NCBI RefSeq assembly: GCF_039542055.1
Contig: NZ_BAABHK010000005.1
Coordinates: 124,001-188,000 of the forward strand
Origin: Actinoallomurus vinaceus
GTDB lineage: Bacteria > Actinomycetota > Actinomycetes > Streptosporangiales > Streptosporangiaceae
Direction: 5' to 3'
DNA length: 64,000 bases
Positions 41,568 to 50,981 of the stretch are shown piece after piece. The position numbers were made by a program, and so were the translations under genes. The notes under the pieces were generated by a model. That model ran no database searches, was not told the DNA's origin, and saw only the letters and a list, made by a program, of their open reading frames with translations. Within the stretch, counting starts at the first letter, position 1, and every line of letters begins with the position of its first letter.

Positions 41568-42650
41568 TTGCAGGTGGGGATCAATCAGCCGTGGTGGCTT
41601 TACCATACATTCGGTATCGACTTCGGGGGTCTCCCGCGTTCCGATCAACGGCACTGGACGCATGGCGTCGACGCGGTGTTTGATAGCTACGCATCGATCG
41701 GTCTACGCATTGTACGGTGGTTCATCTTCGGCTCAGGAGCGATGTTGCTTCCCAGTCCGCGCAGAGAGGCGGCCGGGACCGTGACGGCTGCCCCACCGAT
41801 CGGGCTGGGGCGGCAAGTATTGGACGATTTTGAGTTGCTGCACCGAAAAGCGCGTAGCCACGGACTCCGGCTCGTCCCTACCTTCCTCGACTTCCACTTC
41901 GCCTTCGCGCCTGAATTTGGCGATCGCGTCAAAGGTGGGCGCTCATCATGGATTAGTGACACGGCTAAACGTCACGCGCTTTTCGAAAATGTCCTCGAAC
42001 CCTTGCTGGGCGTCTCGGCGAGCTATCCCGACACCATCTACGCCTGGGATCTGTTCAACGAACCTGAATGGTGCACCGATGTCCTGGTTCCGCCGAGCCG
42101 TACTGTTCGCCAAGCGAACGTGCGACTCTCGGATATGAAGGCGTTTCTCCGTGAGGGCTGCGCGCGCATCACTCAACATAGACTGCCCGCAACAGTAGGA
42201 TTCAACGACCCAATGACGCCCAGTCAATGGGCCCTAGCCGGACCCCCGATAACGCGAACCCAAGTTCACCACTACGGCCGGATAACCGGATCGCTAATCA
42301 CCGCCGCAGCCAGTGAGGCGGTCGACGGAGAGCCTGCTCCTGCCAACTCATACGGCCCTTCGGCTTTTCTCGGTGAATTTCCCTTCAACGTGACCGGCAA
42401 CTACCGCTGGCTTCGGCCCGGCGACAGAAGACCGTCCTCTGGTCCGAATAGCTACGAAGAGTCCCTCTATGAACGCCTACAGAACCTGCAACCACTCGGT
42501 TATGATGCCGTGCTGGGCTGGTCTTACCCGCTCCAGGATCACCCACCCGGCCCCACCGACCCGGAAGGTTCCTGGCCAGAAGTGCGTGCCGACCTTGAAG
42601 CCTTTCTTGTCGGATCACGAGGTGCTCGAACCGCCATTGGCCGAGCATGA
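41568..42650 (+). CDS. Glycoside hydrolase, family-5-like
   Basis: 360 residues from TTG 41568; GGGAGGG eight bases upstream supports this rare start (an ATG at 41560 is out of frame). TIM-barrel glycosidase: NQPWWLYHTFGIDFGG start, WDLFNEPEWC with the acid/base Glu and AFLGEFPFN with the probable nucleophile Glu. No secretion signal is visible, unlike typical cellulases. Same lowered GC as the upstream gene, 107 bases away. Substrate unknown. Confidence 0.8.
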   Translation: MQVGINQPWWLYHTFGIDFGGLPRSDQRHWTHGVDAVFDSYASIGLRIVRWFIFGSGAMLLPSPRREAAGTVTAAPPIGLGRQVLDDFELLHRKARSHGLRLVPTFLDFHFAFAPEFGDRVKGGRSSWISDTAKRHALFENVLEPLLGVSASYPDTIYAWDLFNEPEWCTDVLVPPSRTVRQANVRLSDMKAFLREGCARITQHRLPATVGFNDPMTPSQWALAGPPITRTQVHHYGRITGSLITAAASEAVDGEPAPANSYGPSAFLGEFPFNVTGNYRWLRPGDRRPSSGPNSYEESLYERLQNLQPLGYDAVLGWSYPLQDHPPGPTDPEGSWPEVRADLEAFLVGSRGARTAIGRA

Positions 42651-42762
42651 GCCGGGTGAGTACGCGATACACCAGCTGTCTCGTGCCTTCGGCGGTCTTG
42701 CGGCGACAGGTCCCTGAGCCGCATTCACCAGGGCGCTTCCCGGTTCGTTCTCGGGGCTTCAC

Positions 42763-43428
42763 CTATCCGGTGGGCTCGTCGCGCGGGAGTGCCGGCGCCG
42801 GCCAGGCGGGGTCGTGTTTCCACGATGACCAGTCGTCGGCAAAGGGCCCTCGACGGGATTCGATCAGGGAGACGACCTGCTGTCGTGCGGTCTCGACGCG
42901 CTGGTGGAGTGCGTCGTCGATCAGCCCGAGGCGGCGTGCTTGGGCGTATTCGTCCTCGTCCTTCCAGCGGTAGGACGACAGGTCCGCCGTCACGACCAGG
43001 TCCAGCAGCAGGTCGAAGGCGTCGATGCCGATGGCAGTCCGCTGGAAGGGGCGGACGAAGTCGACGTACCAGCCGCCGCAGTGGCCCTCGGCGTCGAAGA
43101 ACCGGCTGACGCTGAAGTACCGACCGGCTTCGTACCGCGCGAGCAAGGTGGTGTCCCGCCAGACCCACCGGTCCAGTTCCCAGCGGCCGGAGGCCAGGTT
43201 GGGGATGGCCTGTTCGCGCACGGCATCGTTACCGGTGCGCAGCCATTCGATCCAGGTGGTCGGCGCGAGCATCTCGACGCCTGGCCAGCAGGCGAGCATC
43301 AGCACGGTGCCGGTGTCCTGGATCACCCGAAAGGGCGCCGCCGACCATACTTTGCCCCGCAACACGTCCCGGCGGACGACAGTGGACCCTTCAGGAAACG
43401 CCGAGCCGCCGGCTCCATCGACCGTCAC
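42763..43428 (-). CDS. DUF402-domain protein
   Basis: 221 residues from GTG 43428. The DUF402/FomD-like core is visible: RRDVLRGKVWSAAPFRVIQD, ARYEAGRYFSVSRFFDAEG, GGWYVDFVRPFQRTAIGIDA and the acidic DLLLDLVVTADLSSYRWKDE, which includes the metal-binding aspartates of this phosphatase-like family. FomD-type members act on nucleotide-linked phosphonates, but most homologues have unknown substrates. It stands alone between convergent and same-strand neighbours. Confidence 0.82.
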   Translation of the reverse strand: MTVDGAGGSAFPEGSTVVRRDVLRGKVWSAAPFRVIQDTGTVLMLACWPGVEMLAPTTWIEWLRTGNDAVREQAIPNLASGRWELDRWVWRDTTLLARYEAGRYFSVSRFFDAEGHCGGWYVDFVRPFQRTAIGIDAFDLLLDLVVTADLSSYRWKDEDEYAQARRLGLIDDALHQRVETARQQVVSLIESRRGPFADDWSSWKHDPAWPAPALPRDEPTG

Positions 43429-43503
43429 GTTCTTGATCGTGCCACGGCCATACCGGCGGCAAGGCGGATTCCAGAGACGATGGTGCCGCTCTTCCCGGCG
43501 GGG

Positions 43504-45117
43504 TCAGCGGGGGCAGGAGGAGCCGCGGGGCAGGCGGTACGGGGCGGCGATGCGGTACTTGCCGGGTTCGGGGGCGTACAGGCGGATCCAGTCGCCGGCC
43601 TTGGCCAGGCAGCCCGGTCGGCCGTCGAGGACCTTGAGCCAAGGTGACCAGGGGACGCGGATCAGCACCGATCCCTTCGTCGCGACGGTGACGTCCAGCT
43701 CGTTGTCGAGTGCGCGGTCCACGGTGGCCGGCGGGTCGGCGAGGGGGACGGCGTCGGTGACGCGGAACAGGCGCCAGTGCCGGTTCTGCCAGACCGGCTT
43801 CAGCCAGGGCTGGCCCGCGCGGACGATGCGCGCCTCCTCTTTGGCCTGCCAGTCGGGCTGGGCCGACGGCAGCACGACATAACCCACCGCCCACCGTCGC
43901 AGCCACGCGTGGTAAGTGTCCGGGCTGAGGGTCCCGTCGTAGAACAGGGCGTTGCGCTGCACGTCGGCCTGGCGGTTCCAGCCGCGCGCGAGGTTGACTT
44001 CCGAGGCCAGTTCCGAGGCCTCCAGGTGGGTGCGCTCCGGCACGACCTCGACCCGGCCGCGGTCGGCGCGCACCCGCCGCAGTTCGTTCACCAGGCTCGC
44101 CGTGTGCCCGACGTTCGCGGCCGTGTTGACGACGTCGAAGACCGGCCGGACCACCTGCGAGATGACCGTCGCGACGAACGCGACGTAGAGGATCGCCGTG
44201 CGCCGGTGCAGGGCCGCGGCCAGCAGGACCGGGCCCGCGAACAGCAGGGCCATCCGGTCGACGTTGCTGCCCACCTGCGACGGGATGATCCAGGTGAGCA
44301 CGGTCCCGAGCGCGTACACCACCGCGCCCAGGCGTACGGTCCGCCACTCGCGGGGTGCGAACTTCGCGAGCGCCAGAGAGGCGACGACCGGTGCGACGAC
44401 GAGGTACCAGGGGAACGGCTGGACGCCGCCGAAGGGGAAGAACAGCGCGGATCCCGCGACGACCACGGGCGGGCCGGCGGCGACGGCGTACGCCGCCGGG
44501 CGGCGTTTCGTGAGGAACAGCGCGGCGGCGATGACCTCCAGGAACAGCCCGGCGACCGGGCTGGCGAGCGTGGCCAGTATCCCGAGGACGACGACGGCGG
44601 AGGCGCGGAGCGGCCGGGGGCCCCGGGGGACGAACACCACGGTCACGGCGGCCAGTCCGAACAGCAGGCCCAGCGCGAAGGTGACGCGGCCGGAGACGGC
44701 GTTGCAGGACAGGGAGAACGCGCCCCAGAGCGCCGGGGCGAGGGGGCGTTTGATCCCCGAGCGGACGAGCAGCAGGGCGACCAGGGCGGCCGACAGGGTG
44801 CCGGCGATCACCGCGGCCGTGCGCACTCCGATCAGCGCCATGAGGTACGGCGAGAGGATGCTGTAGGACGCCGGGTGCATGCCGCCGTACCACGCGAAGT
44901 CGTAGGCGGAGCCGGGATGGCGCACCGCGAACCGGGTCCAGGCATACTGTGCGGCGAGGTCTCCGCCGTCCGTCGCGGCGTACTTGGCCCACAGCAGGTG
45001 GAGGACGGCGGCGGCCGCGGTAGCGACCACGATCGGATGGAACAGCCACCGCCGGTGGGCGGGCCGTCGGGTGCGTGGAGCGTCGGCAGTACGTGCCGGC
45101 TGCAGCGTGGTCGTCAT
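43504..45117 (-). CDS. Polytopic membrane protein, GT-C-like
   Basis: 537 residues. About ten hydrophobic segments in the first 340 residues after a basic N-terminus, then a soluble C-terminal part of ~190 residues (RRVRADRGRVEVVPERTHLE, ARGWNRQADVQRNALFYD, YVVLPSAQPDWQA). The first external loop contains TDGGDLAAQYAWTRFA with acidic residues. Similar proteins in actinobacteria are annotated only as membrane or MFS proteins; the layout is closer to GT-C sugar transferases. Divergent from the FHA-ABC gene. Confidence 0.7.
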   Translation of the reverse strand: MTTTLQPARTADAPRTRRPAHRRWLFHPIVVATAAAAVLHLLWAKYAATDGGDLAAQYAWTRFAVRHPGSAYDFAWYGGMHPASYSILSPYLMALIGVRTAAVIAGTLSAALVALLLVRSGIKRPLAPALWGAFSLSCNAVSGRVTFALGLLFGLAAVTVVFVPRGPRPLRASAVVVLGILATLASPVAGLFLEVIAAALFLTKRRPAAYAVAAGPPVVVAGSALFFPFGGVQPFPWYLVVAPVVASLALAKFAPREWRTVRLGAVVYALGTVLTWIIPSQVGSNVDRMALLFAGPVLLAAALHRRTAILYVAFVATVISQVVRPVFDVVNTAANVGHTASLVNELRRVRADRGRVEVVPERTHLEASELASEVNLARGWNRQADVQRNALFYDGTLSPDTYHAWLRRWAVGYVVLPSAQPDWQAKEEARIVRAGQPWLKPVWQNRHWRLFRVTDAVPLADPPATVDRALDNELDVTVATKGSVLIRVPWSPWLKVLDGRPGCLAKAGDWIRLYAPEPGKYRIAAPYRLPRGSSCPR

Positions 45118-45287
45118 CGCCCGGCGGCACTCTCCGGATGTGCCTGGTGAGGCTCGTGAGGCTCGGGGGACATTCGGTCAATGATTGAGGATGGGCGGGC
45201 CAGGGGCAAATCAGGCGCGCCGACAGGCATCAACCTCTTACATCCGACATAACGGTCGCGGGGGATGCTTACCGAATTTCCGAAACA

Positions 45288-45317
45288 TTGCAGCGTCTGG
45301 GAACCAAGCCCTAGTGT
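45288..45317 (+). promoter_or_regulatory. Sigma-70-like promoter for the FHA-ABC gene
   Basis: TTGCAG (45288-45293) and TAGTGT (45312-45317) are 18 bases apart in an AT-richer stretch, 78 bases before the GTG start. A reasonable housekeeping promoter. Confidence 0.5.
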
Positions 45318-45394
45318 TTACCGTCGGACCAGCGGATGTGCGCCTCCGACGCGCCACCCAGCGGGCCTCGGGGCAGTGACGGGAAGGTTGTTTC

Positions 45395-48319
45395 GTGACT
45401 CAGCTTGTCGTGGAGGGCAACGGCACGTCGGTGGCTCTCGATCCACGACGTACCTACCGCGTGGGCCGGGATCCTGGGTCGGAGATCGTCGTCGCCGTCG
45501 ACGGCGTCTCCCGCTCGCACGCGACCCTGCGATTCGAAGCCGGTCAGTGGGTGCTGGAGGACAACGGCAGCGCGAACGGCTCGTACGAGGGCGGTCGCCG
45601 GATCCAGCGGGTCGCGGTCGCGCCCGGCAGCGAGATCCGGCTCGGCCATCCCGAGCAGGGCGTTCCACTCACCTTCCGGGCGGGCCAGACGGCCCCGCCC
45701 GCCGCCGGACCGCCGCCCGCGGCGGGCGCGCCGGCGGCATCTCCGGGGCGGCCGCAGTCGCCGACCGACTCGTCCGGCCCTCGGCCGCCGTACCAGCAGG
45801 ACTCACCCTGGGGTTCGTCGCCCGCCGGGCCGTCGCAGCCGGGCGGCCCCGGACAGTACCCCCCGCCGACGCCTCAGCGGCCCGCTGCGGCCGGCGGCAC
45901 CGCGCCGCAGGGCTACCCGCCCGCGCCGGACGTTCCTCAGCAGCCCGCCGCCGGTGGCACCGCGCCGTACGGGTACCCGCCCGCGCCGGACGTGTCTCAG
46001 CCGGGCGGTACGGCGCCCCACGGGTACCCGCCCGCGCCCAACATGCCTCAGCCCCCCGCCACAGCGGGGGGCACCGCGCCGCACGGCTACCCGCCCGCGC
46101 CGGAGGCGCGCCCCGGGCAGGCCCCGCCGACCATCGCTCCCGGGACGCCCGTGCCGCCCCAGCAGCAGCCCTCCCCGTACGGAACCGGGCCGCAGCAGGC
46201 GCCCGGATACGGCGGCGGCCCGGCGGGGCCGCCGTACCAGGCTCCGCCCGGCCCCGGCGGCGTCCCCGCGTGGCAGAGCGCCCCGACGCACGGGCCGACT
46301 CAGGGCCCGCGCCCGCGGTCGCCGATCGTGCAGACGATGAGCGGTCAGTACCGCGAGCCCGCGCACGTCCGGAGCCTCGGCGGTTCGAATGTGGTGCGCA
46401 TCGGCCGCGGCCCCGAGAACGACATGGTCGTCGCCGACCTCCGCGTCTCGCGCCAGCACGCCGAGCTGCGCTCCGCCGGCGGCACGTACGAGATCGTCGA
46501 CCTGGGCAGCCGAAGCGGCACCTACGTCAACGGCCGGCGGGTCCAGCGCGCGCCGATCGGCGCGCAGGACATCATCGGCATCGGGCCGTCGACGTTCCAC
46601 CTGGTGGACGACGTCCTCATGGAGTACGTCGACGCCGGAGCGGTCCGGCTCAGCGCCCACGACCTCACCGTCACCGTCGACAAGGGCAAGGTGCTGCTCG
46701 ACCACGTGACCTTCCCGCTGGGGGAGAAGTGCCTGGTCGCGGTCATCGGCCCCAGCGGTTCGGGCAAGTCGACGCTGCTGCGCGCGCTCACCGGCCTGCG
46801 CCCCGCCGACCAGGGCGTCGTCTCGTACGACGGGCGCGACCTGTACCGCGACTACGCCGAGCTGCGCTCCCGCATCGGGCTCGTGCCGCAGGACGACATC
46901 CTGCACACGCAGCTCACCGTACGCCGGGCGCTCATTTACGCCGCCGAGCTGCGGTTCCCCGACGACACCCGGCAGAGCGAGCGCAAGGCGCGCGTCGACG
47001 AGGTGCTCAAGGAGCTGGGCCTGGACCACCGCCGGGACAACAAGGTCTCGTCGCTGTCCGGCGGTCAGCGCAAGCGCGTCAGCGTCGCCCTCGAACTGCT
47101 CACCAAGCCGTCGCTGCTGTTCCTCGACGAGCCCACCTCCGGCCTCGACCCGGGTCTGGACAAGTCGGTCATGCAGATGCTGCGCGGCCTGGCCGACGAC
47201 GGCCGTACGGTCGCCGTCGTCACCCACAGCGTCGCCAACCTCGACATCTGCGACCGGCTGCTCGTCATGGCGCCGGGCGGGCGGATCGCGTACTTCGGCC
47301 CGCCGAAGGAGGCGCTGCCGTTCCTCGGGTTCGACGACTGGGCGGACGTGTTCCAGGCGTTCGACGACCCGTCCATCGACTGGGGCGGCCGCTACCTGCA
47401 CTCTCAGGAGCACCAGCGGTACGTCCAGGCGGAGCTGGTCCAGCCGGTCGCGCAGACCGGCCCGGTCGGCGGCAACTTCGAGCAGCCGCCCAAGGCGCAG
47501 AGCTGGCCGGAGCAGCTGAGCACGCTGATCCGCCGCTACTGCCGCAGCATCGCGGCCGACCCGATGTTCCTCGGCATCACCGTGCTGCTACCGATCATCA
47601 TGGGCCTGCTGGCCCGCGCGGTGCCCACCGGCAACCTGCTGGCGCCTCCCGGCAATGACAGCCAGGCGGCGAACCTCCTGCTCATCCTGTGCATCGGCGG
47701 ATGCCTCACCGGCGCCGCCAACGCGGTGCGCGAACTCGTCAAAGAACGAGCCATCTACCAGCGAGAACGCGCGGTCGGGCTGTCCAGATCCGCGTATCTC
47801 GCCTCGAAACTGCTCGTGCTCGGCCTGGTCACCATCGGGCAGGGCGTCGTGCTGACCCTGGTGGCCATGCTCGGCGTCAAGACGCACGACAAGGGCGTGC
47901 TCACGACTCCGCTGATCGAGCTGGTGCTCGCGATCGCCCTGCTGTCCTTCACCGCGATGGCCCTCGGCCTGCTGATCTCCGCGCTGGTCAAGACCAGCGA
48001 GATGACGATGCCGCTCCTGGTGATGTCCACGCTGGTCCAGGTCGTGTTCTGCGGCGCCCTCGTGCACCTCGACGGCAAGCCGGGGCTGGAGCAGATCTCC
48101 TGGCTGGTTCCTGCCCGGTGGGCGCTCGCCGCGATGGCCGGCACGCTCAACGCCGGTGTGCTGATCCCCAGCCGGGGCGATGCGCCGGACCCGCTGTGGA
48201 AACAGGACACCGGCACGTGGGCGTTCGACATGGGGATCATGGTCGTCCAGGTGGTCGTCCTGACGTTCCTGGTCACGCGGATGCTCCGCCGCCAGGAGCC
48301 CGAGGTCATGCGCAAGTAG
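45395..48319 (+). CDS. Double-FHA ABC transporter (ATPase and permease in one chain)
   Basis: 974 residues from GTG 45395. Order: FHA domain 1 (~residues 1-90, RTYRVGRDPGSEIVV, SRSHATLRF); a Pro/Gly-rich linker (~95-310) with four GTAPxGYPPAP repeats; FHA domain 2 (~315-405, IGRGPENDMVVADLRVSRQH); ABC ATPase (~425-660) with Walker A GPSGSGKST, signature LSGGQRKRVS and Walker B LLFLDEPTSGLD; ABC2-type permease (~710-974) with about six helices. FHA domains bind phosphothreonine, so activity is probably governed by Ser/Thr protein kinases as in Rv1747-type transporters. Substrate unknown; cell-envelope lipids or glycolipids are plausible. Confidence 0.93.
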   Translation: MTQLVVEGNGTSVALDPRRTYRVGRDPGSEIVVAVDGVSRSHATLRFEAGQWVLEDNGSANGSYEGGRRIQRVAVAPGSEIRLGHPEQGVPLTFRAGQTAPPAAGPPPAAGAPAASPGRPQSPTDSSGPRPPYQQDSPWGSSPAGPSQPGGPGQYPPPTPQRPAAAGGTAPQGYPPAPDVPQQPAAGGTAPYGYPPAPDVSQPGGTAPHGYPPAPNMPQPPATAGGTAPHGYPPAPEARPGQAPPTIAPGTPVPPQQQPSPYGTGPQQAPGYGGGPAGPPYQAPPGPGGVPAWQSAPTHGPTQGPRPRSPIVQTMSGQYREPAHVRSLGGSNVVRIGRGPENDMVVADLRVSRQHAELRSAGGTYEIVDLGSRSGTYVNGRRVQRAPIGAQDIIGIGPSTFHLVDDVLMEYVDAGAVRLSAHDLTVTVDKGKVLLDHVTFPLGEKCLVAVIGPSGSGKSTLLRALTGLRPADQGVVSYDGRDLYRDYAELRSRIGLVPQDDILHTQLTVRRALIYAAELRFPDDTRQSERKARVDEVLKELGLDHRRDNKVSSLSGGQRKRVSVALELLTKPSLLFLDEPTSGLDPGLDKSVMQMLRGLADDGRTVAVVTHSVANLDICDRLLVMAPGGRIAYFGPPKEALPFLGFDDWADVFQAFDDPSIDWGGRYLHSQEHQRYVQAELVQPVAQTGPVGGNFEQPPKAQSWPEQLSTLIRRYCRSIAADPMFLGITVLLPIIMGLLARAVPTGNLLAPPGNDSQAANLLLILCIGGCLTGAANAVRELVKERAIYQRERAVGLSRSAYLASKLLVLGLVTIGQGVVLTLVAMLGVKTHDKGVLTTPLIELVLAIALLSFTAMALGLLISALVKTSEMTMPLLVMSTLVQVVFCGALVHLDGKPGLEQISWLVPARWALAAMAGTLNAGVLIPSRGDAPDPLWKQDTGTWAFDMGIMVVQVVVLTFLVTRMLRRQEPEVMRK
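45896..46102 (+). repeat. Four GTAPxGYPPAP linker repeats
   Basis: Four copies of an 11-residue unit at irregular 17-25 residue spacing within the FHA-FHA linker. The spacers are Gln/Pro rich. Such a disordered linker may carry phosphorylation sites or bind SH3/WW-like partners; no Thr-rich cluster is obvious. Confidence 0.75.
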
Positions 48320-48334
48320 CGCGCCGCGCGCGAG

Positions 48335-48369
48335 AGGGGAACATCGGGCGGTTCACCCGGTGTTCCCCT
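48335..48369 (+). terminator. Hairpin terminator
   Basis: A 14-bp stem with one G-T pair (48335-48348/48356-48369) and a seven-base loop, followed by CTATATTCTT, lies 15 bases after the transporter stop codon. Confidence 0.8.
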
Positions 48370-48418
48370 CTATATTCTTGATCACCACGCCGGACGGCGG
48401 CTCGAACCTGGAGGTGCC

Positions 48419-49306
48419 ATGGCGTCCGAACCACGGGAGCCCTGGGCTTCGTCGCCCGCCGACGACGACGCGCAGGTCCGCCGGCTCCTGACGCTCGACA
48501 CGTCGGTGCCGCACACGGCCCGCATGTACGACTACCTGCTGGGCGGCAAGGACAACTTCGCCGTCGACCGGGCGGCCGTGGAGAAGGTGCTCGCCGTGAT
48601 GCCGGACATGCCGCAGAGCATCCGGCTGAGCCGGCTGTTCCTGCGCCGCTCGGTCCGCTACGCGGTGCGGCGCGGTATCACCCAGTTCCTCGACATCGGC
48701 ACCGGCATCCCGACCGTCGGCAACGTGCACGAGGTCGCCCAGGAGACCGAGCCCGAGGCCCGCGTCGCGTACGTCGATCACGATCCGATCGTGCTGACCC
48801 ACGCGCGGGCGCTGCTGCCGGACGAGCAGCAGGGACGGGTCGGCATCGTCCTGGCCGACCTGCGCGACCCGGAGATGATCTTCGCGCATCCCGAGGTGCG
48901 GGAGATCATCGATTTCGACCGGCCGGTCGGCCTGCTGCTGGTGTCCGTTCTGCACTTCATCCGCGACGACGAGGACCCGTACGGCCTGGTGAAGCGGCTG
49001 TGCGACGGGCTGGCGCCCGGCAGCATGCTCATGCTGACGCACGCGTCGATGGACCCGGATCCGGAGACCGGCCTCAAGGCGTCGGAGGGCTGGACCAACG
49101 CCTCGTCCACGATGAACATGCGGACCCACGACGAGATCCGCCGCTTCTTCGACGGGCTGGACCTGGTCGAGCCGGGCGTGACCGCGCGGTGGAACCCGGA
49201 CGGCGAGCCCATCGAGGTCCTGGAGCAGAGCATCAAGAACATCTGGGGCTACGGCGGCGTCGCCGTCAAGCCGCCCGCCGGACCGGACGAGGGCGCTGGT
49301 CACTGA
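48419..49306 (+). CDS. SAM-dependent methyltransferase, SAV2177 family
   Basis: 295 residues. Recognised by TARMYDYLLGGKDNFAVDR, FLRRSVRYAVRRGITQFLDI, GTGIPTVGNVHEVAQ and VAYVDHDPIVLTHARALL, which are hallmarks of the PF04672 group, abundant and almost restricted to actinobacteria. The fold is a class I methyltransferase but the substrate is unknown. ATG 48419 is 49 bases after the terminator of the previous gene. Confidence 0.9.
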   Translation: MASEPREPWASSPADDDAQVRRLLTLDTSVPHTARMYDYLLGGKDNFAVDRAAVEKVLAVMPDMPQSIRLSRLFLRRSVRYAVRRGITQFLDIGTGIPTVGNVHEVAQETEPEARVAYVDHDPIVLTHARALLPDEQQGRVGIVLADLRDPEMIFAHPEVREIIDFDRPVGLLLVSVLHFIRDDEDPYGLVKRLCDGLAPGSMLMLTHASMDPDPETGLKASEGWTNASSTMNMRTHDEIRRFFDGLDLVEPGVTARWNPDGEPIEVLEQSIKNIWGYGGVAVKPPAGPDEGAGH

Positions 49307-49411
49307 CCCGGCCCGCGGCCTCCCGCGGTCCGCCACCGGAACGGAGACCCCTCCCCGGTGTGCGAGCAGTCCGCGGAGCCGTACCATCATGAGGCCGAAA
49401 GGGGATGTGGA

Positions 49412-50428
49412 ATGCCGGACACGTGGGTGGTTGTCGGTCTCGACAACGGCGGGACCAGCAACAACGCGACAGTGCTGGACGCTGCGGGGAGCTTCCTCGT
49501 CGACCGGCTCGTGGAAACGCCCAGCCGGGTGCTCGAAGGGCCGGAGGTGGCCGTCGAGGCCCTCGCCGCGGCCCTGACCGGAATCCTCGACGTGACGGGC
49601 GTCGACCTGGCGCAGGTGCGCGCGGTCGGCCTGGACACCCCCGGACCGGCGAGCGCGACCGGCGTGATCTCCAGCAAGGGCGCCACCAACTTCCCGCAGC
49701 CCGAGTGGTGGGGCTTCGACATCCGCACCGCCCTCGAGGAGCGCCTGGGCCTGCCCGTCGTCTACAACAACGACGGCAACGCGGCGGCGCTGTACGCCCA
49801 CCACGCCCACTTCGGCGCCGACGCGGCCCGGCACTCGTCGATCTCGGCGATCGTGGGCACCGGACTGGGCGGCGGTGTGATCGAGGCGGGGAAGGTCGTC
49901 AAGGGCGCCGCCGGGATGGCCGGCGAGCTCGGGCACGTGCACATCCCGATGGAGGGGCTCCTGCAGGACGCCCAGCCGTTGCCCGGCTGCAACTGCGGTT
50001 TCTCCGCCGACGCCGAGAGCGTCGCCTCGCTCACCGGGATCGCCAACAACCTGCTGCCGTACTGGCTGACCCGGTTCGAGGACCACCCGCTGAGCGCCGA
50101 GCCGCTCGGCAAGGCGGCGAAGCTCGTGCGCGGATACGGCGAGAAGGACGACCCCCTCGCCCTCAAGATCTTCGAGCAGCAGGCCATCGCGCTCGGCCGC
50201 CTGTTCACGATCGCGGCGAACTTCACCGACCCGAGCGCGTACTTCGTCGGCGGGGGCGTGGTCGAGACGGGGCCGAGGTTCCGCCAGTGGTTCCTGGACA
50301 AGGTCCGCGAGAACACGGTGCTGCGTGAGGAGCAGGCCCTCGCCGCGGAGTTCGCGCTCGTCCCCGACCTCGACATGGCCGGCGCCCGCGGCGCCGCCAT
50401 CGCCGCCCGCGACGCCCTGCCGGGCTAG
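49412..50428 (+). CDS. ROK-family sugar kinase
   Basis: 338 residues from ATG 49412. ATP-binding GLDNGGTSNNATVLD, catalytic region YNNDGNAAALYAHH, GTGLGGGVIEAGKV, AGELGHVHIP. The ROK zinc motif CxCGxxGCxE appears as CNCGFSADAES, with the third cysteine absent, so zinc binding is altered or lost. Could be a glucokinase or another hexose kinase; no adjacent transporter decides it. Convergent with the DoxX gene, with a hairpin in between. Confidence 0.86.
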   Translation: MPDTWVVVGLDNGGTSNNATVLDAAGSFLVDRLVETPSRVLEGPEVAVEALAAALTGILDVTGVDLAQVRAVGLDTPGPASATGVISSKGATNFPQPEWWGFDIRTALEERLGLPVVYNNDGNAAALYAHHAHFGADAARHSSISAIVGTGLGGGVIEAGKVVKGAAGMAGELGHVHIPMEGLLQDAQPLPGCNCGFSADAESVASLTGIANNLLPYWLTRFEDHPLSAEPLGKAAKLVRGYGEKDDPLALKIFEQQAIALGRLFTIAANFTDPSAYFVGGGVVETGPRFRQWFLDKVRENTVLREEQALAAEFALVPDLDMAGARGAAIAARDALPG

Positions 50429-50468
50429 TCGGATCCATCGGGTCCGCCTCTGCGACCTGAACGAAGAG

Positions 50469-50502
50469 CGGCCGCCCACCGCATCGAAGCGGTAGGCGGC
50501 CG
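50469..50502. terminator. Bidirectional hairpin terminator
   Basis: A 14-position stem with one C-A mismatch (50469-50482/50489-50502) and a six-base loop lies between the convergent ROK kinase and DoxX genes. Confidence 0.75.
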
Positions 50503-50522
50503 GAAGAAGCCGGGAGGACCGG

Positions 50523-50954
50523 TCAGGCGACGCTCGTGCGCCGGCCGAAGAACAGGCCGTCGGCGCTGATGCGGCCCGCCCCGACGACCGCGAGGGCCAG
50601 GGTGACGGCCGCCAGGGTGAGGACGAGCTCGTAGCCGCCCTTGTCGACGAACAGGCCCTTGTCGACGTGCACGGTGAGGAACGCGCCGACCATGTCGAGG
50701 AAGAGCAGCACTCCGGCGATGGGCGTGAGCAGCCCGAGGATCAGCAGGATCCCGGCGCCGAGCTCGACGAAGGTGGCGTAGTACGCGGAGAGGGTCGGGG
50801 CGGGGACGCCCATCGCCTTGAACGCGTGCCCGGTCGCGGTCAGGCCGTTGGTGTGGAGCTTCTGCCAGCCGTGGGCGACGAAGACGACGCCGATCGCGAC
50901 ACGGGCGACGAGCAGGGCCACATCGACCACGGGCGGCGGGATTCGGCGGGACAT
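50523..50954 (-). CDS. DoxX-family membrane protein
   Basis: 143 residues from ATG 50954, which has GGAGGA nine bases upstream; a frame from 50993 would start inside the palindrome region. Four helices of the DoxX fold (LLVARVAIGVVFVAHGWQKL, YYATFVELGAGILLILGLLTP, VLLFLDMVGAFLTVHVDKG, YELVLTLAAVTLALAVVGAG). DoxX proteins are linked to membrane redox stress. Divergent from a MarR gene with two perfect palindromes in the gap, so redox- or phenolic-responsive control is likely. Confidence 0.88.
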   Translation of the reverse strand: MSRRIPPPVVDVALLVARVAIGVVFVAHGWQKLHTNGLTATGHAFKAMGVPAPTLSAYYATFVELGAGILLILGLLTPIAGVLLFLDMVGAFLTVHVDKGLFVDKGGYELVLTLAAVTLALAVVGAGRISADGLFFGRRTSVA

Positions 50955-50981
50955 GAGCGGGTCCTCCTGAAAGCCGGTTTC

